Below, piece by piece: positions 21,636 to 32,905 of a stretch of DNA of 64,000 bases. The notes beneath the pieces were generated by a model. That model ran no database searches. It had not been told where the DNA came from and saw nothing but the letters and a program-made list of their open reading frames with translations. Source of the DNA: Trichomonas vaginalis G3 (lineage: Eukaryota; Parabasalia; Trichomonadida; Trichomonadidae); contig NC_067205.1 of assembly GCF_026262505.1 (NCBI RefSeq), positions 26,107,693-26,171,692 of the forward strand, written 5' to 3'. Both the position numbers and the translations under genes were made by a program. How positions within the stretch are numbered: the first letter of the stretch is position 1; each line of letters begins with the position of its first letter.

Positions 21636-24600
21636 ATGTTGAATTTTAGCTCTTTTTTATCTACTTTCCGCTTGGACAAATTCGCCAAAAGGCTATTTGA
21701 AGATCAAGTGGAACCAGAACCAAAAGGATGGTACCTTATCAGTCCTTTAATCCCATTAAAATCCAAAAAATTTGACAATTATAGGCAAACCTATCCAGAC
21801 ATTTTTAGATTTGAACATCGAATTACTCACGAATCATACATATCTTATCTTACAAACGAGCAATATGCAGAATTTTCGACAAATATCGATTTTAACATTG
21901 AAAGTCATCGAAGATATGAATTTCTACGCCTCAGGTATTCTCCTACATCTTATTACAGATTCCGTGCAACAGATGACTGGGACTACAACATCAGTTGTAA
22001 AAAATTAAGGTATGAGCACTTTTTATGTTATGAAGAAAACACTACAATATTGGACCAGATTTCTGAGGTTCCAGAAGTTTTAGAGTACCAAGTTATTCCA
22101 TCTTTTTCATATAATCAAAAATTTTCAGATTTAGATTCTGGCGCCATCGATGAAGAGGTTTTACAAGGTAATCAGCTATTCAGGACTTCAAATTCTTTAA
22201 ATCAATATGGAATTACTGGTAGAAACCAAAAAATTACGTATCATGGTTTTGGAATTGACTTAAATCATTCGTTTTTCTATGATAAAACTGGTGATATGAC
22301 TGATGCTTTTGATATTCGCTACAATGAAAATATAGATTACCATAGAAAAATTTCAAGATACGATTTACAAACTGAAACCGTTGATTCAACAACTGATGGA
22401 ACGTACTTTGCAAGCATCATTGCAGGTAAACCATATAATTATGATGATTCTACTGTCAAAGGTTACTCTGGAGTTTCATTTGATTCGAAATTACATGTTA
22501 TTGAGAAAAACTTGACATTTGTCAACCAAACATTTGTAAATGAATCAAATCCGAACGAAACTTACACCAGAGAAATGGTTGCAAACGAAACATTTGTATA
22601 TGATAATGATAAGTTGATGGATCTCATGAAACAAGCTGATTCCCATATCATTACCACTCCATTAGTGTATAATTCCTTGTTCCACACGAATACAGACGAA
22701 ATAAATTTATTGGCATGGAAAAACAAGGAAATTTTGTTTGTTTTACCAGCAGGAGACGTCAATGGTGAGATGAGTAGTCCATCTGATGCCTTGAATGCGT
22801 TAACTGTCGGTTCAATCAAAAATAATTTGGAAGAAGCTTCTGATTTCACAACTCCCGGTCCATCTTATTTCGGAGCGAAGAAACCAGAGGTTGTAGCACC
22901 TGGAGAACTCATCCTTGGCGCTAAGAAAGGCGTTCCTTTCGATGATGAAAATTCAAATCCTCTAAATTACCAAAATGGAACGTACGCAGCGGCAATGCAA
23001 GTAGCTGGCCTTGCAGCACAAGTCAGGCAGTACTTCGTTGATGGCTATTACCCAACTTTATCTGCAAATCCGGAAAATTCAATAAATCCAACTTCATCGT
23101 TAATTAAATCCGTAATAATTAATGGAGCCAGGAACCTAACAGAAGCACCCCTGCACAACCCTTATGTCGGTTTCGGAATTCCAAATATCAAAAATTCTCT
23201 TGGATTTGGAGATTTCGGAGTCAGATTCCTCGACAGAGAGGAGATATCGCCACGTGATCATATCATGTACAAACTGACCACAGATAGAAGGTCTGATTTC
23301 TCAATAACTATGAATTATTTAGATATCCCGTTGTCAACCTTCCAATTTGGCATTTTGTTTGCAGATCTTAACTTAGCTGTCGAAGCAAATGGAATGGTGT
23401 ATTTAGGAAACAATTTGAATCGTAAATTATCCGAAGAAAAAACAAATACAGAAAGAATCATCATAAAAGATATGGATCCGCAAGAAATCATTATTCATAT
23501 CTATTCCAATGATTATTACTTAGAAGATGATGAAAAAGTCACTTTTTCTTTGTCAATTTTTGGCGGTTTTGACACTCAAAATTCCCTATTAAATCCAATC
23601 AAAATTGAAAGGGAAAGAAACAATATACAATGTCCAGGCAACTGCAGTGGACTTGGCCAATGTGTTGACAATGGAATATGTGAATGCGAAGAAGGAAGAA
23701 GAGGAATTTATTGTCAAAACAAAATGAGATTACTTTATTATTTTAATGCTATTTGGGCAACAAGAATTTACGATGTTTACGATGAAGATGTTGAATATCT
23801 TTATTTCCAACTTCCTCAACATCATACATTTGATATTGTTTTGTCTACTAATTGGCATACAAATGCTGTTTATAATATGATTGTTTCTGTAACAGATGAT
23901 AGTTACGGAATATCAGGAAAAGGAAGGAAATTCATGTTCAGATGTGATCCACAACATTATAATGGATGGTATGGAACTGATGAAATAATTACTAAAAATA
24001 ATAGAACAATTATTTTGGGTTGTTATAATTTAAACAGAGGAGAAAGTCATGGAAAACTGTATATTGATTTACATTATCATACAACACCAAATCCAACACC
24101 AATCGCTACTCCTACTCCTCCTGCTACTCCTACTTTAGCTCCTACACAAACCCCTTTCGTAACTCCTATAGAAACTGCTTATGAAACTCCTTACAAAACT
24201 GCTTTCCAAACAGCTTATCAAACACCTTATTACACTGAAAGTTTTACTCCTTTTGTTACTCCTTATGAAACTGTTTCTGTCACTCCTTATTTAACAGCTG
24301 ATTTAACTCCTTTCCAAACTGTTTCTAAAACACCTTTTGAAACTTTTGTTGGAACACCTTTTATTACTCCTGATGTTTCTAAAGCTGTTACACCTTTCAT
24401 TACACCATTTACAACATCAGAAGAAACTCCATATTCAACTGCTTCAGAAACACCATATGAAACAGTTTTTCAGTCACCATTTGTTACATTTGTTTCTACA
24501 CCATCATTTACCTTGAAAGAAACAGCATTTGAAACAGCATATTCAACACCATCATCAACTGTTTCTAATACACCATATTCAACACTCCAAAGTACTCCAT

Positions 24601-24980
24601 CAGTTTCACGAACACCAGCACGAACAATCTTTGTTCCAATTGATTCAACATCATCCGATGGTAATGACGACAACAGTCAAAAAGAACATTCAAATAAGAA
24701 GAATAATGTTTCATCACTTGTCGGCATTATTGTTGGATGTCTTGTTGGTTTAAGTCTTCTCATTGTTTTGTCCGTTGTTTTGTACCGTCACTTTAAATCA
24801 GAAAGTTCTTCATTAACAGACATCGAAAACAAAACAGAAGAAACTAAAATCATCAACTCAGATGAAGAAACATATCTTCAAACTACTATTGAAACCATCC
24901 CTCAATCATTCATTTTCACTACAGAGCTTGATGACGATGATGATGCTTCAACTGACGATCCATTTAATTTCTACATTTAA
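21636..24980 (+). CDS. Subtilase-fold surface protein with replaced catalytic triad
   Basis: 1,114 residues: an S8 subtilisin-like domain (about 190-520), beta-sandwich-like region, one EGF-like Cys motif (CPGNCSGLGQC, then ICECEEG, about 665-695), a second beta domain, a Thr/Pro-rich stalk with TPYETA-type repeats (about 815-1000), a membrane helix (about 1028-1050, VGIIVGCLVGLSLLIVLSVV) and an acidic cytoplasmic tail ending DDDDDASTDDP. All three catalytic positions appear changed: Asp of DTG reads HGFGID (Gly204), His of HGTH reads DGTYFAS (Asp254), Ser of GTSMA reads GTYAAA (Tyr450). The fold motifs around them remain (IDLNHSFF, SIIAGK, VAGLAAQV). So it should be a non-proteolytic type I surface protein, perhaps a receptor or adhesin. 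No good signal peptide is seen; a stop lies five codons upstream of the ATG. Confidence 0.8.
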   Translation: MLNFSSFLSTFRLDKFAKRLFEDQVEPEPKGWYLISPLIPLKSKKFDNYRQTYPDIFRFEHRITHESYISYLTNEQYAEFSTNIDFNIESHRRYEFLRLRYSPTSYYRFRATDDWDYNISCKKLRYEHFLCYEENTTILDQISEVPEVLEYQVIPSFSYNQKFSDLDSGAIDEEVLQGNQLFRTSNSLNQYGITGRNQKITYHGFGIDLNHSFFYDKTGDMTDAFDIRYNENIDYHRKISRYDLQTETVDSTTDGTYFASIIAGKPYNYDDSTVKGYSGVSFDSKLHVIEKNLTFVNQTFVNESNPNETYTREMVANETFVYDNDKLMDLMKQADSHIITTPLVYNSLFHTNTDEINLLAWKNKEILFVLPAGDVNGEMSSPSDALNALTVGSIKNNLEEASDFTTPGPSYFGAKKPEVVAPGELILGAKKGVPFDDENSNPLNYQNGTYAAAMQVAGLAAQVRQYFVDGYYPTLSANPENSINPTSSLIKSVIINGARNLTEAPLHNPYVGFGIPNIKNSLGFGDFGVRFLDREEISPRDHIMYKLTTDRRSDFSITMNYLDIPLSTFQFGILFADLNLAVEANGMVYLGNNLNRKLSEEKTNTERIIIKDMDPQEIIIHIYSNDYYLEDDEKVTFSLSIFGGFDTQNSLLNPIKIERERNNIQCPGNCSGLGQCVDNGICECEEGRRGIYCQNKMRLLYYFNAIWATRIYDVYDEDVEYLYFQLPQHHTFDIVLSTNWHTNAVYNMIVSVTDDSYGISGKGRKFMFRCDPQHYNGWYGTDEIITKNNRTIILGCYNLNRGESHGKLYIDLHYHTTPNPTPIATPTPPATPTLAPTQTPFVTPIETAYETPYKTAFQTAYQTPYYTESFTPFVTPYETVSVTPYLTADLTPFQTVSKTPFETFVGTPFITPDVSKAVTPFITPFTTSEETPYSTASETPYETVFQSPFVTFVSTPSFTLKETAFETAYSTPSSTVSNTPYSTLQSTPSVSRTPARTIFVPIDSTSSDGNDDNSQKEHSNKKNNVSSLVGIIVGCLVGLSLLIVLSVVLYRHFKSESSSLTDIENKTEETKIINSDEETYLQTTIETIPQSFIFTTELDDDDDASTDDPFNFYI

Positions 24981-25242
24981 CTTTTATTTTCATTTTTATT
25001 TTTTGTTTGTTATTCATGTTTTATTTTAAAAGTATTTTATGTTAATATTTCTTTAACTTCTTTTAGGTGATTTCGAATATAAATATAGTAGAGATATGTA
25101 AGTTTCCATTTGCATACTTCATAAGAGCTTCGAACTCGTCATCTACAAAGATTCATAGGAAATTCCTATAGAAAATATGCTTATATGGACTCACATTTAT
25201 AATCAATACAATTACACTGAAAATATATCTAGAGGATGTTTT

Positions 25243-25518
25243 ATTGTCGTCTGGAAAAAGTGACAAAATTATTATTGTCGTCTAAAAAGGTGACAAATTA
25301 TTATTGTCGTCTGGAAAAGTGACAAAATTATCATTGTCGTCTAAAAAATAGATTTTTCAAGCATGTTTCGGTACCTAAATAAAGGAAGAACATCAATTCC
25401 ATCTATGTATATAGTATGCAAACACGCATGATATATGGAGTAGCTCTTTATCTGGCTAAAAATCCTATTATTTGAAAATTCGCATTGTCGTCTAAAACCG
25501 CCAGACGACAATAATAAT
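25243..25518. repeat. 30-bp repeat array with inverted end (small MITE?)
   Basis: The word attgtcgtct occurs at 25,243, 25,273, 25,303 and 25,333, exactly 30 bp apart, with alternating follow-ons (ggaaaa / aaaaa) and a gtgacaaa spacer. It occurs again at 25,484 and as its complement agacgacaat at about 25,503. The left end ttattgtcgtctgg and right end ccagacgacaataa are inverted, so the whole may be a small inverted-repeat element of about 280 bp. Confidence 0.8.
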
Positions 25519-25911
25519 ACCCCATATATCTATCTCTTTGAAAAAAAATTCATATGAAGTTTTCATTTTCCATAATTAAAAAATATTAAATTTGATTTAT
25601 TCCCACGATATATAATGTATTTTCAATTTTTAGACTCCTTTAAATTGAATATAATTCAATTTTTGAGACGGCTAATTGAAAATACGGGACGATCTTTAAA
25701 TTGAACGGTCAATTTAAAGCAATGAATGAGAAAAACTTTGAGCTTAGGGCAAATGAAGGTTTTTACAACGTAGATAGATAGACAAACGTATATGTCATCA
25801 TTTCAATGAGTATGGTAGATTTCTATAAAAAGTGAGTGCAATATCACATTGCATTTCGAAACATGAGAGAAATAAGCATATATATACGTTATTACATATA
25901 TATTTATATGC

Positions 25912-28714
25912 TCTTCAATAATAGCAAACTAATAGTTTAAATAGATTTCCAAGTATCGCCCATCTACTTTTGATATAATTCACATATTAAATGTAGAAAA
26001 CTGGTTTAAAATAAATATTTCAAAAGTTCGAAAACGATTTATGAAAAAATAACGTGATGACATTTACTAAATTTGCTCTGTATTAAAGTATCGATGATAG
26101 AAAGAGCATATTTTGTAAATATTTCAAAAATATTTAAAAGTCGGAGAAATTGTATTGTAATGTACTATAATTATGTTACAAATCCGATTCAATACTAATC
26201 CTTCGCTATTGAAGTTGTTTTGAGAAGGATATTCTCTAAATTCTTGATAAATCTTTAAAATCTAGAGTAATCGTTTTGTAAACTTAACAAAACTAAAATG
26301 TATACCAATAGATTGGCATTTTCTACGTTTTCAAAGTGAGAGAGTGTAAATTCTTTTTTTTAATCCTATTAAGGTTTTTAAAAAATTTAATTAACTTAAT
26401 TTATATGATCTGAAATATATGACAAGTTAATATGGAGAATTCTTTCAACCCAATTTCAATTTATTGAATTTTCTATTCGAATTCAAAAATTTTCCCAAGA
26501 AGAAAAAATAATTAGGAAATTTAATATGTTAATACATAAAATATTTTATTTATTCAAAGAATTCAATTTTCTATTGGATCAAAAAACTTGTGTTAAAGTT
26601 CGTATTTTAAGATAACTATACTTTTAGAAGCTGTTTTTATTTTTTTCACCGGGATTTTATTAATTTAATTCTTTCAAAATTTGAATCTTATTGTATATCA
26701 CCGGACTATGATCATAATAGAGTTGCAATCTCTAATTATAGCCACATTAGTACTCGTGGGTCGATATATCATGGGAGATACAAAATTATTTGAATTTTCT
26801 TTTTTTTTTTAAAAAATATTAAAAAAAGTAAATAAATAACTAACAACACAGCATCACTTTTCGTAAAATGCTTTAATCCTAGTCCTTTTTCCCCTTAATT
26901 TTTCAATCTCTCCCAGGTTGAAATTTATTCCGGGAATTTTTAAAGATGCTTGGTCAACATAAAATTTCATTAAATCTTCCACAGGAGTCATAAACTCTGA
27001 ACATTTGAAGCGAGCATGAACTGCATCATTCAAATTTTTAAGAAGATTTTTGTTCGAAAAGTGATTCAATACGGCGATTACATGAATACAAGGTAATCCG
27101 TATAATTCGATGTGCTTACATGTGCATGAATATTGTGAATCTGACATAATTTTTACGCAATATGTATAGCGACCAAAAGTTGCATAATATAATTCTTGAA
27201 TTGGATCATATAATACCGAGCTAAACATATCTGAATGTTTCAAAGTTTCATTTAGATTTTTGATAATATTATCTGATTTAAAATCACCTGTTAAAACATT
27301 TTTAACAAGATTGAATTCATGTTCAATGAGACGGATAATTAGTTCGGCGGGTTCATATGTATCCCATTTATCTTTAATTTCGGCATTAAGGGATTCAATA
27401 AGAGATGTTGTGAGTATGCCAGCGGTGTAGTCAGCGAATCCTTCAAATGGGTTAATACTATCTAAGTACTTAAAGAGATCCTGATTATTTTCGCGGTTTG
27501 GATATTCCTCTTGTAAACGAGTTTCTAACTTTTTAATCAAGTCAATTCGTTTTTGAGGATGGTCTGCGTAAGCGACTTCAACAATTTCGGAATAGACATT
27601 GATGTATTCCCTTTTTGTTGCAAAATGACGTAAGCAAAATTTATGATCGCAAGAAAAGCCTGATTCTCTAACAGCAGCTATAATTGCCGGACCTTGATCG
27701 GAATAAATATTCTTGAATCTGCTTGGTGGAATAAAAGATTTCAATTTAGTGAGCATATCCTTAATTGTTATCGTATTTTCACTAACAGACCATGCAAATG
27801 CAATAGGGATAAGTCTATTATTTGGTGCAGGTGTACCAATAATGAGTAAGTTTCCTTTTTTAATACAAAATAAAAACGTTCCATCAATTTGAATTATTCC
27901 GCAAAAAGCTTGTGTTTGCATGTAAAAATGAGTTATTGGAGGAATTACAATAAATGAATAAATTTGAAAGTCTTTTGAATTTTCAGGTAATTCATCACCT
28001 TTCTTAAATGTATGCAATTCAATTTCATTGTTAACTTCTTTAACTAAAATCATTTCGCAGAATCCTTGTTCGATTTTGTTTATGATTGAAAAAATTGTTG
28101 AGAAATAATTGTAAGATTGAATTCTATCCCCTTTGTGGTTCCTTTAAGTTTATTTACTATATTATGGAACATCGTATAAGTTGCATTGGGAATATTCAAT
28201 TCTTTTGCAAAAATTTCTTTGCATTGAGGAACATTATCAGAATTTGCTAATTCATAGACTTTTTTTCCTGCTTGCAACTTAAGAATTTTTGGTATATTGT
28301 TACTCGGCTTGCATTGCTTTGCTCTATGCTCGTGTTTAATTACTGGAATGAAGAAAAGTTGACCATTTTCATGAGTCTTTACAAGCTCCATGCAAAATTG
28401 GCAGTTAGGACAACGAAACTTTTTTCCTTGCTCAAAATTTAATGGATAAAAAGAATTATATGAATCTTTTGCAATAAATATAGCAGCTTCTGTAGGATCT
28501 GTAAATTTTAATTTGCTATATCTTTCCTTGAGAATTGGAATTGGGGATTTTCAGGTATTTCCATTCTATATTTCAATTTTTTACGGGAATTCAATTCATT
28601 TTGAATTAAATCCAGCATATCAGCTCCATCTCCTTTTTCTTCATCAACAATAGCTTGGATGGATACTGATATAGTTTGATTCTCTTCCACTATTGTCGGT
28701 TCGCTTTCCGACAT
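25912..28714 (-). mobile_element. MULE copy 2 (longer copy, minus strand)
   Basis: Mutator-like element on the minus strand. 25,912-27,779 is nearly identical to copy 1 at 10,880-12,747 in opposite orientation; 27,780-28,714 adds the 5' coding part absent from copy 1. Long noncoding 3' DNA (25,912-26,853) belongs to the element since it is shared. The 5' terminus beyond 28,714 and any terminal inverted repeat were not identified. Confidence 0.8.
26854..28714 (-). pseudogene. MULE transposase, two frameshifts
   Basis: From ATG 28,714 (MSESEPTIVEENQ) the coding region runs through a Cys pair (CPNCQFC, about 28,400), then the DDE core. The core has IDGTFLFCI (first Asp), IYSDQGPA (second Asp) and LIESLNAE (Glu), followed by the SWIM finger CTCKHIELYG/CIHV and a basic end (LRGKRTRIK). 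The reading frame changes near 28,510 and near 28,085, so this copy is inactive unless these are assembly errors. The 26,854-28,053 frame alone has 399 residues and holds all three catalytic residues. An initiator-like TCAATTTTATCTC lies just before the ATG. Confidence 0.85.
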
Positions 28715-28942
28715 GAGATAAAATTGAAGGTTTAACGTACTTTTGATACTCTGAGTTAAAAAAGAAATAATTTCTTAACATAATTTGATTTATTGGTCCT
28801 TAAAAAATTCTGATTCAAAATTGAATTGAATCGAACGAGTTTTCCTTTTGAGTCATTTCAAATATTCATGAGAAAGAAAAAAAATTCTAGCAATTTCAAA
28901 TATTTTTGATTTGATTGAATTCAAAAGTGTCACAAATATTCA

Positions 28943-29298
28943 ATGAGAAAGAGAAAAGAGATCGAATATGTTGTTTCTGAGCGAATAGTCAAGCAATATT
29001 TCGTTAAGTACAAAGATCAGCATCCGGAAAAAAATAAATGGGTATATCAAAATGAGATTCCGCAAGAAATATTTGAAAAATATCTAGAAACGAAGAAAAC
29101 AGAAAATATTGATGAAATGTTACGCTGTACTCGAATTGTTCATGTTGTTGATCAAGATAAAAAAGAATTTTATCTTGAATTTTCAAAAAAAATCAAATTC
29201 ATCACATATTAAACAAGAATCTAGATGAAGAACATCAAAAGGCTTATATAGATTATCTTGAAAGTTTACTCAAACTTGAAATAAAAAATAAAAATTAA
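28943..29298 (+). pseudogene. HP1-like protein: chromodomain plus chromoshadow-like domain
   Basis: About 118 residues if the 3' part is counted. The first 50 residues (IEYVVSERIVKQYFVKYKDQ, then NKWVYQNEIPQEIFEKYLE) fit a chromodomain: aromatic YFVKY, conserved Trp and closing helix. The second part (EMLRCTRIVHVVDQDKKEFY and, in another frame, LDEEHQKAYIDYLESLLKL) has the outline of a chromoshadow domain: a short strand pair, then the helix that dimerises HP1. Expected role: binding methylated histone H3 in silent chromatin. The frame changes at an A8 run near 29,190, so either one indel has broken the gene or the run is misread. A TCACAAATATTCA leader precedes the ATG. Its stop overlaps the convergent gene by 4 bp. 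Confidence 0.6.
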
Positions 29299-30454
29299 AT
29301 TAAATTAACCCTCGTTAGGATATCGTTGCAAATAAAGATCTGTTTCTCAGAAAGATCCTGATTTTCTGATAAATATTCTGTTGTAACTTCTACAAGGTTT
29401 AAGATATGAAAAACATTTTTGAATATTTCATCGCTATCAAATCTGCGGAAACATCTGGAATATAATTTCAAATATTTGTGAAGATTTGAATTCTCAATTG
29501 CATAATTAATTAAAAATTCATGTGAATTTAAAAAATCGGTAGATAAATTTGCATGGGTATAAGAGGAAGTACACAATAATACCCCTGAACTACATACTCT
29601 GTAAATGAATAGTGAGGAGAAAGACTTCGCAGAATTTCAAGTGTTTTTATGAATTCTAAAGCCATCTCAGATGTTATATCGACTGCTTTATAAAATAAAA
29701 CTATAAATTTGAGAAGATAAACAAAATCTTCGTTATTTATAATTGAATTCACGTCATTAAAAAAGTTGAAATAATTTGATATTAGTATATCCGAACATGG
29801 AAGAGCAGTTGCATATCCTGGGTAATATTTTAATAATTTTGTAAAGAAATTTGCAATTGCATAAGTTGAATATTGATTTTCGTACTCAATAATACTAGAA
29901 AAAATTTCTTTCTTGAGTAAAACTGCGTTTTGGAAGAATTCAACGTCAAGAATATTGTTTTTAATCAAAGCAATAAATGTATCGATGATATAGAGAGAAT
30001 TGTCACTGCTGCTTATGAAACGTAATATCTCATCATATTGATCGGAAAATGTTGATAAATAAAGGTATTGTATGTTATCTAAAGCTTTAAAATGAATTAA
30101 TTTTAATGAAAAAATGAAAAAAATCTGGTTAATATAATGCGATAAATATTCGAATAAATTTTCCAGTAGTATCAAATCTATTTGAAAGATATTCGAAGAA
30201 GTGATATTTTGAATTGTGAATTTTAATATTGTTTCATTTTGTGTAGATTGCTCGATAATGAAATGTATCAAAAGATTCATTGAATATGAGTCAATGGAAA
30301 AGCTTAAATCCTTAGGGATATCCAAAATAAATCTTAATAAAGAAGATTCGTCTTGAAAATTAGCTTCCGAAAGTTCTATTTCAGTCGGAGCTGGAAGATT
30401 CCGATCATTTATGAATCTCGAAACGACAGAAAATTTGTATTGTTTATATTTCAT
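29295..30454 (-). pseudogene. Unknown helical host protein, one frameshift
   Basis: About 390 residues in all. ATG at 30,454 (MKYKQYKFSVVSRF) sits 14 bp after a good trichomonad initiator (TCATTTCGAATA). The protein is rich in Leu, Ile, Phe, Asn and Ser and predicted almost all-helical, like many uncharacterised trichomonad proteins with HEAT/armadillo-like repeats. The first frame ends at 29,528; coding continues in the next frame (LSTDFLNSHEFLINYAIEN) to 29,295. The shift lies near a G4 run at about 29,580. It could be a recent lesion or a sequencing error. No function can be named. Confidence 0.6.
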
Positions 30455-30870
30455 TATTCGAAATGATAAACTTCAAAATCTAAAATTTATTTTTTTACAA
30501 TATATTTCATCCTATTGTCAAGGCTAAATTTTTCACCGGAAGTGTATCAAAAATTGATAAGATTTACGGTGATCTAATTATGACAATTCAATGCATCTCG
30601 TGATATAACGCAGATATAAACACAACTGATATAGCATAACTAATAATTGAGTCAAATAACTAAATTATGTGTTATATTTTACACATATTTCTTCAATTTT
30701 GTAATAAATGGATGTTTAACACTAATTTTTTAAGGACTTCGACTTTAGCATCACATAAATATGTTATTTTCTATATTAAAACGTAATTTTGGTGGTCTTA
30801 GAATAGAAAAATATGCAATATTCGTGGAGATAATGAGGGTTCTTAAACATGTTCTTAAAAATAAATAAAA
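30455..30870. other. AT-rich DNA, nothing recognised
   Basis: Upstream of the gene starting at 30,454. No frames, repeats or RNA genes seen. Confidence 0.5.
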
Positions 30871-32142
30871 TACCCAGATTTTCCTTACTTTTACCACCTC
30901 TCTAAAGCTGGGGACACCGCCTATCGTTGGGAGTAGCTATTAAATAGAACCACCAAGGGTATTTTTCGAACTGCCGGTGTATTGTAGTGGAAACATCCGA
31001 TATAATGATTCATTTTGCCAAGGTTTGACTCCCATTTAGCCAAATTTTTTCTTTTTTGGATCATGAATTTTTTTTTGGGTCACTATAAGATTTGTTTCAT
31101 GTTCTAAATCTGCTGCATATGTAATCTATTTTTATTTACCTATTTTTAAAAATCTATTGGATTGCCAAATTTGAATATATTTAAAATCATAAAACTCCAA
31201 AAAAACTATAAATATATGTTTTATGCATAGTGCCGATACTCAAATATCAGATTACTTAGATCCATGAATAATATCCCAATTTTTTTCTTAAAATTACACT
31301 TCAAAACTTCTTGCAATCTTATTCTTCATCAATTGTAAATTTTTAAAACCATTTTTTAAAATAATTTTGCGTAAATTTTATTCTCATGTTGTTTTAATCG
31401 AAAATTGATACATTTTCAAAAAAATAATATTGACTTATGAAATTCATTTTTAAGGTGAAATAGTATTGTTTTTATTAAAGTATATGAATAATATATAAAA
31501 AATTAATGAATAATATAAGCAGATTTTTAGTTTACAAAACAAATATGAGCAATGCAATTTCAAACTTTTGCTGGCAATTTCGATATTGCTCAAGTTTGTA
31601 GTATTTGTGATACCTATAACATCGGCTTAATCAAAATTCGATTTTTCTTATGAGTTATTGAGAAAATTTGATTGCAATGAGAAGGATTTCGACGTTTTTG
31701 ATAAACTAAGAGCTGAGCTTTAGGGGTTCAGTTCATTTATGGCTGTAGTTTGATGCGTAGATCTCTTTTTTATTGTAAATTCTTTCAGCATGGAGATTGA
31801 GAATGAATCTTTTGAGAACTTTATGAGTTTTTACACCCGTAAAGAGGTCCTTCGAGGAAAGATAGTCCAGACTACATGAAGATGTGGGTTAACCAAAAAA
31901 ATCCGATGGTTTCACCATATTCATGTAGATCTTCGAAAAAATGAGCACCAAAAAAGTCAAAAAATAGGCTTTTTATTGGATTTGTACACTAGATCAATAA
32001 TCTATTTAGGATCTGACACTCTTTTTAGCCAGAGATATGAGGTCCTTTCTAGGAAAACGATCTATTCATCCATAAAAAAAATGAATTATCGTTTTCCCCA
32101 GAAATTACATGGGGAGTGGTAAAAGTAAGGAAAATCTGGGTA
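30871..32142. mobile_element. 1.27-kb element with perfect 27-bp inverted ends, TA target
   Basis: Left end TACCCAGATTTTCCTTACTT (continuing TTACCAC, 30,871-30,897) is exactly inverted at 32,116-32,142. The outermost TA on each side fits a TA target duplication as in Tc1/mariner elements. No transposase frame is present inside, so it is a nonautonomous or fully decayed copy. A tRNA-like stretch with a B-box-like ggtttgactcc lies at about 30,975-31,040 but does not fold as a tRNA. Confidence 0.8.
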
Positions 32143-32691
32143 ATACAAATCTTTATTCAATCTTTTGATATTGTTGGTCCTCTCTTTGTGAAAATACTTA
32201 ACTTCAAATAGTATTATGTTTTACCTAGTGAGGACCTTAAGTTTGCAAAAACATAATAAAAGTAAAATAAAAAAGATCGGATTTATCACAAAACTTTGAG
32301 TATTATAGGATTTAATATATTTTCTTAGTAGATTATATGATTTAGTTTCTTAAAATCTAAAGTATTTCATGAGGAAAATATAAATTGAAATTCAAAAAGT
32401 AAAAAAAATGTAAACAAATCAAATTTTAAATGGATCAAATGTTGATTTTTCATTCGTTTTCTCATTATCGAAAAAAATTTGGAAAGCTAAGAAGTCAATA
32501 ACAAGTTATATAATACAACAAAACCCACATCGGATATGTTTTCATCAAATAGTCTCCTAGATTTGTTATGAAATTAAAATATCATGATATTTTAAGGGCT
32601 TTTGATTTCAATATTAGAATTATTCAGTTATGTCGTGCTAATATCAATTGCTTTATACAATTAATCGTTTACAAGCTGCAAAAATCGAACA

Positions 32692-32905
32692 ATAATTTGA
32701 CTTTGTAAAAAAAGTGCGTCATTTTTATTCGTTATACTTACAAAATGTAAGCATTACGAGAAACATTTACATTTGTAAATGTAACAAGTAAAATTGTATC
32801 GCATAATTTGACTTTGTAAAAAAAGTGCGTCATTTTTATTCGTTATACTTACAAAATGTAAACATTACGAGAAACATTTACATTTGTAAATGTAACAAGT
32901 AAATA
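32692..32905. repeat. Tandem duplication with internal palindrome
   Basis: A unit of about 95 bp (ataatttgactttgtaaaaa to gtaacaagtaaa) occurs twice, period near 119 bp, with a single change (gtaagcatt / gtaaacatt). Each unit contains the palindrome tacatttgtaaatgta. Confidence 0.85.

Noticed and set aside
30970-31042. Possible tRNA gene (A-box-like tgtagtgg, B-box-like ggtttgactcc)
   Set aside because: The acceptor and anticodon stems do not pair; at most a decayed tRNA-derived stretch.
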